The notes under the pieces: generated by a model
Databases searched by the model: none
What the model was told of the DNA's origin: nothing
What the model saw: only the letters and a program-made list of their open reading frames with translations
Made by a program: the position numbers and the translations under genes
In this document: piece after piece, positions 43,720 through 53,860 of the stretch
Numbering within the stretch: the stretch's first letter is position 1
Layout: every line of letters starts with the position of its first letter
Origin: Nitrospirota bacterium
GTDB taxonomy: Bacteria; Nitrospirota; Nitrospiria; Nitrospirales; Nitrospiraceae
Direction of reading: 5' to 3'
Length of the DNA: 64,000 nt
Assembly (NCBI GenBank): GCA_028876065.1
Contig: JAGWTI010000003.1
Span: 1 to 64,000 of the forward strand

Positions 43720-46329
43720 TCAGCTCACGGAACCCAGATCGAGTTTATCCCGCCATCGCCGCAAGACCACCGTTCGGAGCGCGCGATGGCGAGGCGCGGA
43801 CAGATGCGGATCCGCCGCCAGCAAGGCAAAGGCCTCCCGCCTGGCGAGCTCGAGCAAGGCCGCGTCCCGGACCAGATTGGCCACCCGCAACTCCGGCAAG
43901 CCCCATTGGCGCACGCCGAAAAACTCTCCCGGTCCCCGGATACGGAGATCCTCTTCCGCAATGACGAAGCCGTCGGTCGAGTTCACCAACGCATTCAAGC
44001 GCTGACGCGAGGGACTGGCACCGGCTCCCTCTCCCCTGGATCGAGCGCGGCCTTGGAAGCTCAACTCCTCACGATCCTCCGCCGTCCTTCGCCCGGAGGC
44101 AACCAGCAGACAATAGGACTGGAGCGCGCTCCGCCCGACCCGGCCCCGCAATTGGTGCAGCTGGGCCAACCCAAATCGCTCGGCATGTTCCACGAGTATC
44201 ACAGTGGCATTCGGCACGTCCACCCCCACTTCGACCACCGTCGTCGCCACGAGGATCTGAATCTCGCCGGCCTTGAACGCCGCCATCGTCCGTTCTTTCT
44301 CGTCGGCCTTCAACCGTCCGTGCAGAAGGCCGACGCGGGCGTCACGGAATTCCTTGGCCTGGAGCCGTTCGGCCGCTTGGATCGCCGCCTGGAGATCGAC
44401 TTTTTCCGACTCCTCGACCAAGGGGTAGACGATATAGCCTTGCCGGCCCGCCCGGATTTCATCCTGCATGAATTGATAGGCCCGACGACGCTGCGCTTCG
44501 CCGAAGAGCCAGGTCCGGATCGGCCGGCGGCCCGGCGGCAACGCGTCGATCACCGAGATGTCCAGGTCCCCATAGACCGTCATGGCCAAGGTCCTGGGGA
44601 TCGGGGTCGCGGTCATGACCAGCACGTCCGGATGATAGCCCTTCTCCAGCAAGGCTTTCCGCTGGAGCACCCCGAACTTGTGCTGCTCGTCGATCACCGC
44701 CAATCCCAACCGGGCGAATCGAACGCCTTTTTGGATCAACGCATGGGTGCCGATCACGATATGGGCGGCACCGCTTTCGATCTGCGCAAGGGCCGCGGAT
44801 TTCGCCTTGGCCGATCCCCCGCTTTTGAGCAACACCGCCGTGAGGCCAAGGGCCTCCAAGATCGGGCGGAGGGTCAGGAAATGTTGCTCCGCCAGAATTT
44901 CGGTCGGCGCCATGAGGGCCGCTTGATAGCCGGACCCGCAGGCAATGACCATGGCCATCAGCCCGACCACGGTCTTTCCGCACCCCACATCGCCCTGGAT
45001 CAAGCGATTCATCGGCTGCAGCGACGCCATATCCCGCTGGATGTCGGACAGCACCCGTTCCTGCGCGGCCGTGAGCTGGAACGGCAACAGCGCCCGCAAC
45101 CGGCCGGCGAGTTGGGTGCCCGCATCGAACCGGATGCCCTTGACCTCCTCTTTGACCGTCTGCTGGCGCAGGGCCAGCGCCAGCTCCAACACAAAGAATT
45201 CCTCGAACGCCAGCCGATGGTGTGCCGGAGTGACGCCGCGATCGAGGGCTTCCATCGACAGGGGCGAAGCCCGTCCGGCCTGATGGGCTGGGCTCGGAGG
45301 GAAATGCACGTCGGGGAGCGCGGCCTGGATGGACGGGAACCCCAACTTGGCCAGCAGCGCGGCAGGCACAATCTCCTGCAAACCGGCGACATACTGGTCC
45401 AGAAGCCCTCTGACAATCGTCCGAAACTGTCGCGAGGTCAGCCCCTTGGTTTCATGGTAAATCGGCACGATCCGGCCGACGTGCAAGGGCTGGTCCTGCT
45501 CGTCTCCCAACACCTCGTACTGAGGCGACTCCAGGCTAAGATCGGTCCACCCCTTCCGTCTCGCCGACACCATGCCGCTCAGCATGACGCGCCGCCCCGC
45601 CTGCAACTGCGTTTCGAGGTAGGGCTGATTAAAAAAAGCCGCGTGCACCGAGCCGGTTTCATCCTCGACCGTTACTTCCAAGATGGAGAGACGTCGGCGG
45701 GCGGCACGCTTGAGCCGACTGCTCTGCACGGTTCCGCACACGGTCGCCAATTGGCCCACCACCAGCCGGCCCATCGGGGTCACCACCGACCGGTCTTCGT
45801 AGCGCCAAGGGAGATACCACAGCGCATCTTCGACGGTTGCGATCCCCAACCGCTCCAGCAACTGCGCCCGCTTGGGTCCGACACCCCGAGCAAACTGGAT
45901 GGGAATCGTCCAGACGTCCGCATGTGACTGGGAGGCATGATTCATGGCCCCATCACCCGGCGGAGCTGCCGTCGACCGGCCGGACTTCGGCGTCATCGGT
46001 GCCGGGCCAGCGCCGAACGTCCGCAGCCGATCGAGGATCGTTTGTGCCCCGGCCAGCCGGCGCCGACGCTCGGCCTGATCGGCAATCTGGTCGTAATCGG
46101 CAAAGAGTTGGCGGATCGTCAGCAAATCGGTTTCGACGGCGGTCGAGTAGACGTCGTCGGCCAAGGCCTCCACGACCTGGCGCGACACGAACGGACCGAG
46201 GCCCTTCACCGTCGTCAGGTGCGCATAGGCGTCGCGGCTGGCAAAGTCGATAGGACGGGCCAGGCGCTGCACGATCTGCCGCAGTCGCTCCATGGGTGCC
46301 GGCTGTACCAAGGTAGGCTTGTCAGACAA
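43720..46329 (-). CDS. recG: ATP-dependent DNA helicase RecG
   Basis: 869 aa, longer than E. coli RecG (about 690). About 150 extra N-terminal residues (LTTVKGLGPFVSRQVVEAL, helical) precede the wedge/OB domain (PKRAQLLERLGI, PWRYEDRS, VCGTVQSSRLK), as in RecG proteins of several deep-branching lineages with a RecG_N domain. Helicase motifs follow: GDVGCGKTVVG, VIDEQHKFGV, TATPIPRT, and C-terminal QLRGRVGRS. It drives fork reversal and branch migration. It is divergent from rpmB. Confidence 0.96.
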   Translation of the reverse strand: MSDKPTLVQPAPMERLRQIVQRLARPIDFASRDAYAHLTTVKGLGPFVSRQVVEALADDVYSTAVETDLLTIRQLFADYDQIADQAERRRRLAGAQTILDRLRTFGAGPAPMTPKSGRSTAAPPGDGAMNHASQSHADVWTIPIQFARGVGPKRAQLLERLGIATVEDALWYLPWRYEDRSVVTPMGRLVVGQLATVCGTVQSSRLKRAARRRLSILEVTVEDETGSVHAAFFNQPYLETQLQAGRRVMLSGMVSARRKGWTDLSLESPQYEVLGDEQDQPLHVGRIVPIYHETKGLTSRQFRTIVRGLLDQYVAGLQEIVPAALLAKLGFPSIQAALPDVHFPPSPAHQAGRASPLSMEALDRGVTPAHHRLAFEEFFVLELALALRQQTVKEEVKGIRFDAGTQLAGRLRALLPFQLTAAQERVLSDIQRDMASLQPMNRLIQGDVGCGKTVVGLMAMVIACGSGYQAALMAPTEILAEQHFLTLRPILEALGLTAVLLKSGGSAKAKSAALAQIESGAAHIVIGTHALIQKGVRFARLGLAVIDEQHKFGVLQRKALLEKGYHPDVLVMTATPIPRTLAMTVYGDLDISVIDALPPGRRPIRTWLFGEAQRRRAYQFMQDEIRAGRQGYIVYPLVEESEKVDLQAAIQAAERLQAKEFRDARVGLLHGRLKADEKERTMAAFKAGEIQILVATTVVEVGVDVPNATVILVEHAERFGLAQLHQLRGRVGRSALQSYCLLVASGRRTAEDREELSFQGRARSRGEGAGASPSRQRLNALVNSTDGFVIAEEDLRIRGPGEFFGVRQWGLPELRVANLVRDAALLELARREAFALLAADPHLSAPRHRALRTVVLRRWRDKLDLGSVS

Positions 46330-46348
46330 GACGCCCGTATGGTAGCAT
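46319..46348 (+). promoter_or_regulatory. Possible rpmB promoter
   Basis: TTGTCA (46319-46324) and TAGCAT (46343-46348) are 18 bases apart, overlapping the start of the divergent recG; the rpmB GTG is 54 bases downstream of the -10. Moderate match only. Confidence 0.35.
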
Positions 46349-46401
46349 AGGCTCCGTTTGCAGACAATTTTGACCGTCTCGTGAGGGAAGGAGTTCGAAC
46401 C

Positions 46402-46593
46402 GTGGCTTTTTCATGCGACCTCTGCGGCAAGCGGCATCAAAGCGGGCATAACGTCAGTCATGCCAACAACAAAACCAATCGGATCTTCTCCCCCAACCTC
46501 CAGCGGGTCAAGGCGATGGTGGGTGGGACGACCAAACACATCCGCGTCTGCACCCGTTGCCTGCGCAGCGGCCTGGTCAAGAAAGCGGTCTAG
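46402..46593 (+). CDS. rpmB: 50S ribosomal protein L28
   Basis: 63 aa from GTG 46402, ten bases after AAGGAG. It begins AFSCDLCGKRHQSGHNVSHA, then NNKTNRIFSPNLQRV and VCTRCLRSGLVKK. The two Cys-x2-Cys pairs mark the zinc-binding (C+) form of L28. It is a single-gene unit, divergent from recG; 46594-46879 downstream holds no visible gene. Confidence 0.97.
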   Translation: MAFSCDLCGKRHQSGHNVSHANNKTNRIFSPNLQRVKAMVGGTTKHIRVCTRCLRSGLVKKAV

Positions 46594-46879
46594 CCTGATC
46601 CCTTCGTCTACACCGTCGCGAACCTGACCACAACTTCCTGCTCCTTCCGGTTCAGCATCCGATACTCACCCATAGCGTGACCGTCTGGACTTCTGTCCGG
46701 AGCCGAACTGGCAAGTCAACGAACCGGCACCTAGAACAGGGGTACGGACTGTTTTGCGTCGTTTGGCGAGCCGTGGAAGAGGATTCCGTGCCTCGGCCGG
46801 GAAACACAGCGGGCGTTTCTCCACCGGCGCCAATGCCGATGATACGGGAAGAAGCCGCCGAGTCACACGAAGTGTGGTA

Positions 46880-46954
46880 TGGAGCGGGCGACGGGATTTG
46901 AACCCGCGACAACTAGCTTGGGAAGCTAGGACTCTACCACTGAGCTACGCCCGC
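46880..46954 (-). tRNA. tRNA-Gly(CCC)
   Basis: A full cloverleaf can be folded on the minus strand: acceptor GCGGGCG with CGCCCGC, D-arm GCTC...GAG(T), anticodon stem CTAGC/GCTAG around TTCCCAA, and T-arm with GGTTCAAATCC. The anticodon is CCC, reading GGG glycine codons. The CCA end is encoded (46880-46882). No intron. It lies 77 bp downstream of the tyrS stop on the same strand. Confidence 0.95.
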
Positions 46955-47031
46955 CCTCAGGATATGCTCGATGAAGACGACCGAATCCTACGCTGTGGCC
47001 CTCGGCAAGTCAAGGGCGGTTAAACGCAAGA

Positions 47032-48252
47032 TCAGGAGGTTTTGTACTCGACGATGGCGAATTTTCTGCGGCCGATGCGGAACCGGTATTGCCGGCCTGC
47101 GGCCAACTGGATGGTCGCGTTCGGGTCGATCTGCTTCTGTTCGTCCATCTCAACCCCGCCCTGGACGATCAGCCGCCTGGCTTCGCTCTTGCTCGGCACC
47201 AGTTTCGTCCTGGCCACCAGATCCACCAACCCCATCGCCGGCGCAGCCGGATCGGCCACGTCGGAATCAGTCAGCGTCACCCGTGCATCCGGCTCATCCG
47301 GAAACTCCTTTTCGCTGAACCGATGGGCAAATTCATTTCTGGCGCGGGACGCAGCCTCGGCTCCGTGATAGCGGGTCACGATCTGCTCCGCAAGGTTCTT
47401 CTTGGCTTCCATTGGATGGCTTGATTTGACCTGTCCCAAGCTCTCCGTCGTGAGCAACTCGTAGTAGCGGAGCATGAGGGTATCGCTGATGGACATGAGC
47501 CTCCCGAACATGTCGTTCGGAGCATCTTTGATCGCGATATAGTTCCCGAAGCTCTTGCTCATCTTGCGGACCCCGTCGGTGCCTTCCAACAGGGGCATCG
47601 TCAGCACGACTTGCGCCTCCTGCTTGAAGTCGCGCTGCAAATCGCGCCCGACCAGGAGATTGAATTTCTGGTCCGTCCCGCCCAATTCCACATCGGCCTT
47701 GAGTGCCACCGAATCGTAGCCCTGGACCAACGGATAGAGAAACTCGTGGATGCTGATCGGCTTCTGCTCATGATAGCGCTTGTGAAAGTCCTCCCGCTCC
47801 AGCATCCGGGCCACATTGTAGTGGGCAGCCAGTTGGATCAGCTCTTCGGCCCTCATCCGGCTCATCCACTGGCTGTTGAAGACGATCTCCGTCTTCGCCG
47901 GATCGAGGATCTTGAAGATTTGCTCCTGATAGGTCTTCGCGTTGTCCTGGACTTTTTCCTTGGTCAACGCCACACGCGTTTCGGACACGCCGGTCGGATC
48001 CCCGATCATGCCGGTAAAGTCGCCGATCAGGAAGAGGACCTGGTGCCCCAGATCTTGAAAGTGTTTGAGCTTGTGGATCAGGACCGTATGGCCCAAATGC
48101 AGGTCCGGCGCGGTGGGGTCGAATCCGGCCTTCACGCGCAACGGCCGTTTGTCCTTCAGCGAACGCGTCAGCTTGGCCTCCAGTTCGCTCTGCTGGATGA
48201 CTTCTACCGCGCCGCGGAGAATCAACTCCAATTGACGGGTCAGCTCGTTCAT
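47032..48252 (-). CDS. tyrS: Tyrosine--tRNA ligase
   Basis: 406 aa from ATG 48252, preceded by AGGCGG; the frame runs on to 48429 inside comEA. The class I signatures are HLGHTV (HIGH) and KMSKS, with [13 protein letters not shown] and TDQKFN in between, and a C-terminal S4 RNA-binding domain ([15 protein letters not shown]). This is the TyrRS-II (TyrZ-like) subfamily by its [10 protein letters not shown] and KMSKSFGNY. Its start overlaps the comEA stop by four bases. Confidence 0.96.
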   Translation of the reverse strand: MNELTRQLELILRGAVEVIQQSELEAKLTRSLKDKRPLRVKAGFDPTAPDLHLGHTVLIHKLKHFQDLGHQVLFLIGDFTGMIGDPTGVSETRVALTKEKVQDNAKTYQEQIFKILDPAKTEIVFNSQWMSRMRAEELIQLAAHYNVARMLEREDFHKRYHEQKPISIHEFLYPLVQGYDSVALKADVELGGTDQKFNLLVGRDLQRDFKQEAQVVLTMPLLEGTDGVRKMSKSFGNYIAIKDAPNDMFGRLMSISDTLMLRYYELLTTESLGQVKSSHPMEAKKNLAEQIVTRYHGAEAASRARNEFAHRFSEKEFPDEPDARVTLTDSDVADPAAPAMGLVDLVARTKLVPSKSEARRLIVQGGVEMDEQKQIDPNATIQLAAGRQYRFRIGRRKFAIVEYKTS

Positions 48253-48743
48253 CGTGCCGCCTGACTTGGGGTGCGGGAACCGGCTCCCGGCCGAACGGAG
48301 GAAGGCCGAGGTTGGCCTGGCTGGCCCACCGTGACCAAGGGGGCGAGCTGTGCGAGCTTTTTCTCCCCGATCCCCTTCACGTTGTTCAGCTCCTCCACTC
48401 GCGTGAACGGTCCATGGCCTTGCCGCCATTCTACAATACGTTGCGCCAACACGGCACCGATTCCAGGCAGCCGTTCGAGGTCATCGGCCGTCGCCCGGTT
48501 CAAGTCCAACCGTGTCCGACTCGCCGCCGGCCCGGCATCCGTTCCCGCTGTGCCGCCGGGTTGAATCGTACTCGTACGGATGTCGGGCGGCGAAGCGGCA
48601 GGCGTTCGAGGCGGGACGAGGGAGGGTGGCTCGTCCCCCTCGTTGTCCGGCCCCGGCTCCTCGGGCATCGGCCAGCCGATCCAGAACACCAGAGCGACCG
48701 CCGCCGCCAGCATGGCCAGCTTGATCAGCAGCGTCCGGAGCAT
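48249..48743 (-). CDS. ComEA-like helix-hairpin-helix protein
   Basis: 164 aa. An N-terminal membrane helix ([19 protein letters not shown]) anchors it; a Pro-rich linker follows, and residues about 80-140 form a double helix-hairpin-helix ([49 protein letters not shown]). In competence systems ComEA binds incoming DNA at the membrane. No comEC or pilin genes are nearby, so a transformation role is unproven. It overlaps tyrS. Confidence 0.88.
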   Translation of the reverse strand: MLRTLLIKLAMLAAAVALVFWIGWPMPEEPGPDNEGDEPPSLVPPRTPAASPPDIRTSTIQPGGTAGTDAGPAASRTRLDLNRATADDLERLPGIGAVLAQRIVEWRQGHGPFTRVEELNNVKGIGEKKLAQLAPLVTVGQPGQPRPSSVRPGAGSRTPSQAAR

Positions 48744-48788
48744 ACCTCTCGGCCGTCAGCGGTCAGCGTTCGCCGGCAGCTGACCGCC

Positions 48789-50216
48789 TCAGGCGCGTTT
48801 TCTCGCCTGATGAATCGCCAACCCTTCCGCATCCTCGGCCGCTTCCATCAGCCCCTCGGCCAGGGTCGGATGGGCATGAATCATCTCCGCCATCGTGGAG
48901 AGCGTGGCCCCTGCTTGCATGGCCAGCGCCGCTTCGTGCACCAGGTCCGCGGCATGGGCTCCGATGATGTGCGTGCCCAACACCTTCCCCGTCTTCCCAT
49001 CCGCAATGACCTTGAAGAGCCCCGTGGTATCCCCCGTGGCTTGCGCCTTGCCCAACCCCAGGTACCGGAACCGCCCCACTTTGACCTCGTGATCGGGAGT
49101 CCCGCCCTGTTGCGCGCAGCGTTCCCGCGCTTGCTGCTCGGTCAGCCCCACCCGCCCGATTTCAGGCAAGGTGAAAATTCCGGCCGGCACCACATCGTAC
49201 GCGATCTGCTCCGCATGCCCCATGATATTGGCGACGGCGACCTTCCCCTGTGCGGAAGCCACATGGGCCAACATCGCCTTCCCGACCACGTCTCCGATGG
49301 CATAGACGCCGGGTACATTCGTGGCCATCCGGTCGTCGACCAGGATTTCGCCCCTCCGGCCGAGACGGACGCCCACCGTTTCGAGGCCGATCCCTTTGGT
49401 GTTGAACCCGCGTCCGACCGAAACCAGCAGCTTCTCCGCCGCAATCCTGGTTCCATCTTTCAGCACGCCCATCACGGCTCCGGCTTCCCGTTCGACCCGT
49501 TCGATCGTCGTCCCGGTGCAGACCTCCACCCCTCGCTTTTTGAGTTCCCGCTCCATCAACGAGGCAATCTCGTCATCTTCGAGCGGCAAGAGGCGGGGCA
49601 TCATCTCGACCACCGTCACTTTGGTTCCCAGCCCGCTATACAGCGAGGCGAACTCGCACCCTTCGACCCCGCCGCCGACGATCAGCAGACTGGCCGGAAT
49701 CACCTCCTGATCCAAGGCCTCCTTGCTGGTGATGATCTGCCGGCCGTCGATGGGGAAGAGCGGCAGGTTCGGCCAGGACGAGCCGGTCGCCACGACCACC
49801 GCATCCGCCTCCACCCTGACATCGGTCCCGTCTGGCTTCGCGACCCGAAGCGTGCGGCGATCCAACAAAGCGCCGGTCCCGACAAGATGCTCGACGCCCC
49901 AGACCTTGAACAGCGTGGCGATCCCCTTGACCAGCCCCTCGACGACTTTGTTCTTCCTCGCCACCATGCGGGCGAGGTCGTAGGTCACGCCGCCTTCCAG
50001 GCGCAAGCCGAAATCGGCGGCCTTCTTGGCCTTGTCGCCCAGCTCCACCACGGCGAGCAGGGCCTTGCTGGGAATGCAGCCCCAGTTCAGACAGACCCCC
50101 CCCAGGGCTTGGTGCTCGATGACCGTCACCCGCGCCCCGAGTTGGGCGGCCCTGATCGCCGCCACGTACCCGCCCGGCCCCGCGCCCAGGATCGCGATAT
50201 GTGTCCGGTCCGCCAT
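48789..50216 (-). CDS. lpdA: Dihydrolipoyl dehydrogenase
   Basis: 475 aa. FAD-binding start (HIAILGAGPGGYVAAIRAAQ), redox-active disulphide Cys-x4-Cys in GGVCLNWGCIPSKAL, NAD-binding segment (LLIVGGGVEGCEFASLY), and the dimer-interface His-Glu (IIGAHAADLVHEAALAM). It reoxidises dihydrolipoyl groups for 2-oxoacid dehydrogenases or the glycine cleavage system. gcvH is 14 bp upstream on the same strand, suggesting the two serve together. Confidence 0.96.
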   Translation of the reverse strand: MADRTHIAILGAGPGGYVAAIRAAQLGARVTVIEHQALGGVCLNWGCIPSKALLAVVELGDKAKKAADFGLRLEGGVTYDLARMVARKNKVVEGLVKGIATLFKVWGVEHLVGTGALLDRRTLRVAKPDGTDVRVEADAVVVATGSSWPNLPLFPIDGRQIITSKEALDQEVIPASLLIVGGGVEGCEFASLYSGLGTKVTVVEMMPRLLPLEDDEIASLMERELKKRGVEVCTGTTIERVEREAGAVMGVLKDGTRIAAEKLLVSVGRGFNTKGIGLETVGVRLGRRGEILVDDRMATNVPGVYAIGDVVGKAMLAHVASAQGKVAVANIMGHAEQIAYDVVPAGIFTLPEIGRVGLTEQQARERCAQQGGTPDHEVKVGRFRYLGLGKAQATGDTTGLFKVIADGKTGKVLGTHIIGAHAADLVHEAALAMQAGATLSTMAEMIHAHPTLAEGLMEAAEDAEGLAIHQARKRA

Positions 50217-50230
50217 CTTGTCAGCCGGGG

Positions 50231-50617
50231 CTACTTCTTCTGAGAGGCGAGGAAGGACTCGTACTGGGCAGCGGTCATGAGCTTGTCGATCTGTGCGGGA
50301 TCGGACATCTCGATCACCGCCATCCAGCCTTTGCCGTACGGATCGGCATTGACCGCTTCAGGATGGTCCTTGAGGTCGGGATTGATCTTGACGACGGTCC
50401 CGCTCACCGGCGTGTAGATGCTGGAGGTGGTCTTGGTGGACTCCACCTCGCCGATCTGCTGCCCCGCCGTCACCGCGGCGCCCGATTTCGGCAGATCGAT
50501 GAAGACGATGTCGCCGAGCGCATCTTGGGCGAAATTGCTGATTCCCAGGGTGGCCTGCTTCCCCTGCACCCTGATCCATTCGTGTTCTTCGTGGTACCGC
50601 AGATCGTTAGGCTCCAT
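50231..50617 (-). CDS. gcvH: Glycine cleavage system H protein
   Basis: 128 aa from ATG 50617, preceded by GAGGAGAGC. It starts with DLRYHEEHEWIRVQGK and has the lipoyl-attachment lysine Lys62 in GEVESTKTTSSIY, then PVSGTVVKIN and a C-terminal GWMAVIEM segment. The protein shuttles the aminomethyl group on lipoate. No gcvT, gcvP or lipoate synthase is in the window. Pairing with lpd supports glycine cleavage or lipoate metabolism. Confidence 0.96.
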   Translation of the reverse strand: MEPNDLRYHEEHEWIRVQGKQATLGISNFAQDALGDIVFIDLPKSGAAVTAGQQIGEVESTKTTSSIYTPVSGTVVKINPDLKDHPEAVNADPYGKGWMAVIEMSDPAQIDKLMTAAQYESFLASQKK

Positions 50618-50706
50618 GCTCTCCTCTCGGTCGTAGGCGCCGGCAGACGACGCGCAGTGGGTCTCGCAAAACGGCTGGGGGATCGTAGTGCAGGAGGTGG
50701 GGTTTG

Positions 50707-52155
50707 TCAAGGAACCGGGCCGGCCGTCACGATGGACCACAGTCCAACGCCCGGCGGGAACGCCGCCTGTTCGATCGCCGACGGCAGCCGCTCATTCAAC
50801 GTCGTGAGATCGCCGGCGTGCAGCCGAACCCCCATCCAGATCGGGCGCCGGTCTCCGAGCAACGGCCCCGCTTTCGCCACGACGTTGCTCGGCCCTTTCC
50901 CTTGCGCCGAGGAAAGCGCCTGTCCCGGCACGATCACGTAAAAATCCCAGGCGCGTTGCCTGGTTTCCAACACGTCTTCCCGGTAACGGACGAGCGCGGC
51001 CACCGGATCCAGAATGGCTTCCTCATGCACTTCCAGTCCAACCTGCACGGTCGAGGACCGCTTCCGCACGGCCTGCGCCAAACGATCCAGCACTTTCACC
51101 GCCTGGCGAGATTCCCAGCCCAGCCATCGCCAGACCTCCGGCGCATAGCCCCGCTGGCCGCCCTTCAACGAAGCCGGGTCGAACCGGACCCCAAAATCCC
51201 GTTCGACCCCCTCTTGAGCAAACCGGCTGATCCGCTCGCTTGGATCGGCACCAGGCGTGGCCCGGAACAGGACTCCGTCCGCACCGGATCCGGCCAAATC
51301 GGCCAAGAGTCCGATCAGGTATTCCTGCAATGCCGGATGGAAGAGGTCTAGAAACGGGGAAGGCTTGACCTGGCCGCTGGAGACGTCGTAGGCCTGAGCC
51401 TGCCATCCGAGCGAGGGGTCCACCCAGGCCATACGCCAGGGATTGACCGTGACATAGACCGCCAGCCCCTGCCGATGGGCCTCTGGAACCAGTTGCCCGA
51501 TCGCATCCCGGATGGTGAAGGCCCAATCGGTTCGAAAATAGACGCCGCCCGCCGTCGTCGAGGAGCTTTCGGCCTTGACACTCCGATTGTCCTCCGGACC
51601 TGCCTCCACCGCCAAAGCCGTGACCCCCGCCTTGGACAATGTCCGCAGCCACCCCTCCAGCAGAGGCGGCTGCGGAATGCGAGGCACCGGCACCCCCAGC
51701 GCCGTCGGCCTTCCTGCCGGACGCGGCGGGCCGGAGGCAGGCCGTTCCAAGGCAGCCAGACGGCTGCGCGCAGCCGCAACCCGTTCGCCTTCTCCACCGG
51801 TCTGCACGACGATTCGATACTGGGCTAAGGCCGCGTCGAGATCGCCGGCCTGCTCATACGAACGGCCCAGCCACCAATGAGCCTCCGCAAGCAGCGGCGA
51901 CTTCGGATAGGTGCGCAGCCATCGCTCGAGCAGCCGTACGGCGTCCTGGCTTCGGCCGTGACGGTGAAGCTCCTGCGCATCCCGGAGCAACCGGCGCTGG
52001 ATCTCAAGGCTCGGCTCGGCGGCATCCGGCGCACGCGGAGGGACGCGGACGTGAGGGCCGGCACATCCGGCCCAGAGCAGAACCACGGCCAGCCCAACCA
52101 GCGCAGCCCATCGTACGACCGGCCTGGGCCCCCCACGATGGGACGGCCGTTCCAT
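50707..52155 (-). CDS. Lipoprotein with TPR-like and PgaB C-terminal-like (GHL13) domains
   Basis: 482 aa from ATG 52155. The lipobox WAGC places lipidation at Cys31. Residues about 50-130 form two TPR-like repeats (LLRDAQELHRHGRSQDAVRL, AHWWLGRSYEQAGDLDAALA). Residues about 165-480 resemble the C-terminal glycoside-hydrolase-like domain of PgaB (VYFRTDWAFTIRDAIGQ, PSPFLDLFHPALQEYLIGLL, DGVLFRATP). The polysaccharide deacetylase domain of PgaB is absent. It may bind or cleave a beta-linked hexosamine polymer; that is inference. Confidence 0.72.
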   Translation of the reverse strand: MERPSHRGGPRPVVRWAALVGLAVVLLWAGCAGPHVRVPPRAPDAAEPSLEIQRRLLRDAQELHRHGRSQDAVRLLERWLRTYPKSPLLAEAHWWLGRSYEQAGDLDAALAQYRIVVQTGGEGERVAAARSRLAALERPASGPPRPAGRPTALGVPVPRIPQPPLLEGWLRTLSKAGVTALAVEAGPEDNRSVKAESSSTTAGGVYFRTDWAFTIRDAIGQLVPEAHRQGLAVYVTVNPWRMAWVDPSLGWQAQAYDVSSGQVKPSPFLDLFHPALQEYLIGLLADLAGSGADGVLFRATPGADPSERISRFAQEGVERDFGVRFDPASLKGGQRGYAPEVWRWLGWESRQAVKVLDRLAQAVRKRSSTVQVGLEVHEEAILDPVAALVRYREDVLETRQRAWDFYVIVPGQALSSAQGKGPSNVVAKAGPLLGDRRPIWMGVRLHAGDLTTLNERLPSAIEQAAFPPGVGLWSIVTAGPVP

Positions 52156-52240
52156 GCCGTGGTGGAAATGGAGAGGATCCGAGGATTGAGAAGCAGCCGG
52201 AAACAGTTCCCCGGCTTCGACGCCGCCTGCTTGGCGAAAT

Positions 52241-52663
52241 TCAGCGGGCAACCACATCCATCTCGGGAAAGAAATACCCGATCTCGAATCGAGCGGTGTC
52301 CGCGGAATCGGAGCCGTGGACCGCATTGAACTCGATATTGGTTCCATGCACGGCCCGCAGCGTCCCGGGATCGGCTTTGGCCGGATCCGTCGCGCCCATC
52401 AGCTCTCGATGCCGCTTGATGGCATTGTCTCCAGCCAAGACCAACACCACCACGGGCCCGGATGCCATGAAGGTGGTCAGGCTGTCGAAAAATGGACGCG
52501 CGCGATGCACCGCATAAAATCCCTCCGCGGTCGACTTGGACATGCGCAGCATGCGCATCGCAACCGGCCGCAGGCCGGCCCCTTCGTACCGTTTGATAAT
52601 GTCGCCGATCGCGTCTTTCTTCACCGCATCAGGCTTGATGATCGCCAATGTCCGTTCGCTCAT
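52241..52663 (-). CDS. ndk: Nucleoside diphosphate kinase
   Basis: 140 aa. It starts [16 protein letters not shown]; the phosphorylated His116 lies in the signature NAVHGSDS. The enzyme balances NTP and dNTP pools. It is in a minus-strand series after mtnA, with 85 bp to the following lipoprotein gene. Confidence 0.98.
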   Translation of the reverse strand: MSERTLAIIKPDAVKKDAIGDIIKRYEGAGLRPVAMRMLRMSKSTAEGFYAVHRARPFFDSLTTFMASGPVVVLVLAGDNAIKRHRELMGATDPAKADPGTLRAVHGTNIEFNAVHGSDSADTARFEIGYFFPEMDVVAR

Positions 52664-52798
52664 CGTCCGTCACTTTCTCCATAAATTAAAGGTAAGCGGG
52701 CTTCCGCGCCTTGCGGAGCCCGAATGGAGCGGCATTCTAGTCGAAGCCTGGGCCGGTTGCAAGGCGCGTCCCGGCAGATCTCCCACAACCTTGGGCCC

Positions 52799-53830
52799 CT
52801 AGGCGCGGAACCGACCCGCCAGTTCGCCCGGCTTGAACACACCCCGTTCCGTGATGATCGCCGTGATGTACTCAGCCGGGGTCACATCAAACGCCGGGTT
52901 CAGCACCGAGACACCGGCCGGTGCCACGACCGCCTTTCCGCAAATCGAGGTCACTTCTTCGGCCTGCCGTTGCTCGATGGGAATTTGCTCGCCCGAAGGC
53001 GTGCTTAGATCGATGGTCGAATAGGGAGCGGCGACATAAAAAGGAATGTGGTGCGCCTTGGCCAGCACCGCCACCGAATAAGTCCCGATCTTGTTGGCCA
53101 CATCCCCGTTCGCCGCAATCCGGTCCGCCCCCACGATGCAGAGATGCACCAACCCCTGCCGCATCAAGGCTCCGGCCATGTTGTCGGTGATCAGCGTGAC
53201 GGGAATCCCGTCCTGCATCAATTCCCAGGCGGTCAACCGTGCCCCTTGCAGCACGGGTCTCGTCTCATCGGCCAACACCTTGATCTTTTTCCCTTCCTCC
53301 CAGGCGGCCCGGACCACGCCCAAGGCCGTCCCATAGCCGGCGGTGGCCAGAGCCCCGGCATTGCAGTGGGTCAGAATCGTCTGCCCGTCCTTGACGAGCG
53401 CCGCCCCATGTCGCCCCATGGTCTTGTTCATCGCGATGTCTTCGTCCAGGATCCGCTGCGACTCCTCCACCAACCGCCGCTTGATGTCTTCGACCGGCAG
53501 CTGCCGGCAGGCGGCCAGAGTCTGCTTCATCCGCTCGATGGCCCAGAATAGATTGACGGCGGTCGGGCGTGTCGCGGCCAGTGCATGGCAAATCTCAAGT
53601 AATTCTTTCGAGAATACGTCGAAATCGGTTGATTGAATCGATTGTGCGCCAAGCGCAACCCCCATCGCCGCCGTCACACCGATGGCCGGCGCTCCCCGCA
53701 CCCGCAACTCCTTGATCGCCCGGGCGACCGCGCGATAATCGCGGCAGTCCAGGAAGGCGACGCGCTCCGGAAGTTGCGCCTGGTCCAGGAGCCGGACGGC
53801 CCCATCTTTCCATTCCACCGTCGGTACCAT
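52799..53830 (-). CDS. mtnA: S-methyl-5-thioribose-1-phosphate isomerase
   Basis: 343 aa from ATG 53830, preceded by GGGGAG. The catalytic Cys is in [19 protein letters not shown] and the Asp in [18 protein letters not shown], with the [13 protein letters not shown] start typical of MtnA (eIF2B-related fold). It opens the ribose ring in methionine salvage. No other mtn gene is in the window. Confidence 0.95.
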   Translation of the reverse strand: MVPTVEWKDGAVRLLDQAQLPERVAFLDCRDYRAVARAIKELRVRGAPAIGVTAAMGVALGAQSIQSTDFDVFSKELLEICHALAATRPTAVNLFWAIERMKQTLAACRQLPVEDIKRRLVEESQRILDEDIAMNKTMGRHGAALVKDGQTILTHCNAGALATAGYGTALGVVRAAWEEGKKIKVLADETRPVLQGARLTAWELMQDGIPVTLITDNMAGALMRQGLVHLCIVGADRIAANGDVANKIGTYSVAVLAKAHHIPFYVAAPYSTIDLSTPSGEQIPIEQRQAEEVTSICGKAVVAPAGVSVLNPAFDVTPAEYITAIITERGVFKPGELAGRFRA

Positions 53831-53860
53831 GCCAGTACTCCCCTCTCGTCAGTCGCTCGT

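Noticed and set aside
43495-45927. Open frame of about 800 codons opposite recG
   Set aside because: Shadow of recG; no motif and conflicting with an unambiguous helicase.
43720-46329. RecG as a novel fusion because of its 150-residue N-terminal extension
   Set aside because: Extended RecG_N forms are known in deep-branching bacteria.
48312-50243. Open frame opposite lpdA and comEA
   Set aside because: Shadow of two well-supported genes on the other strand.
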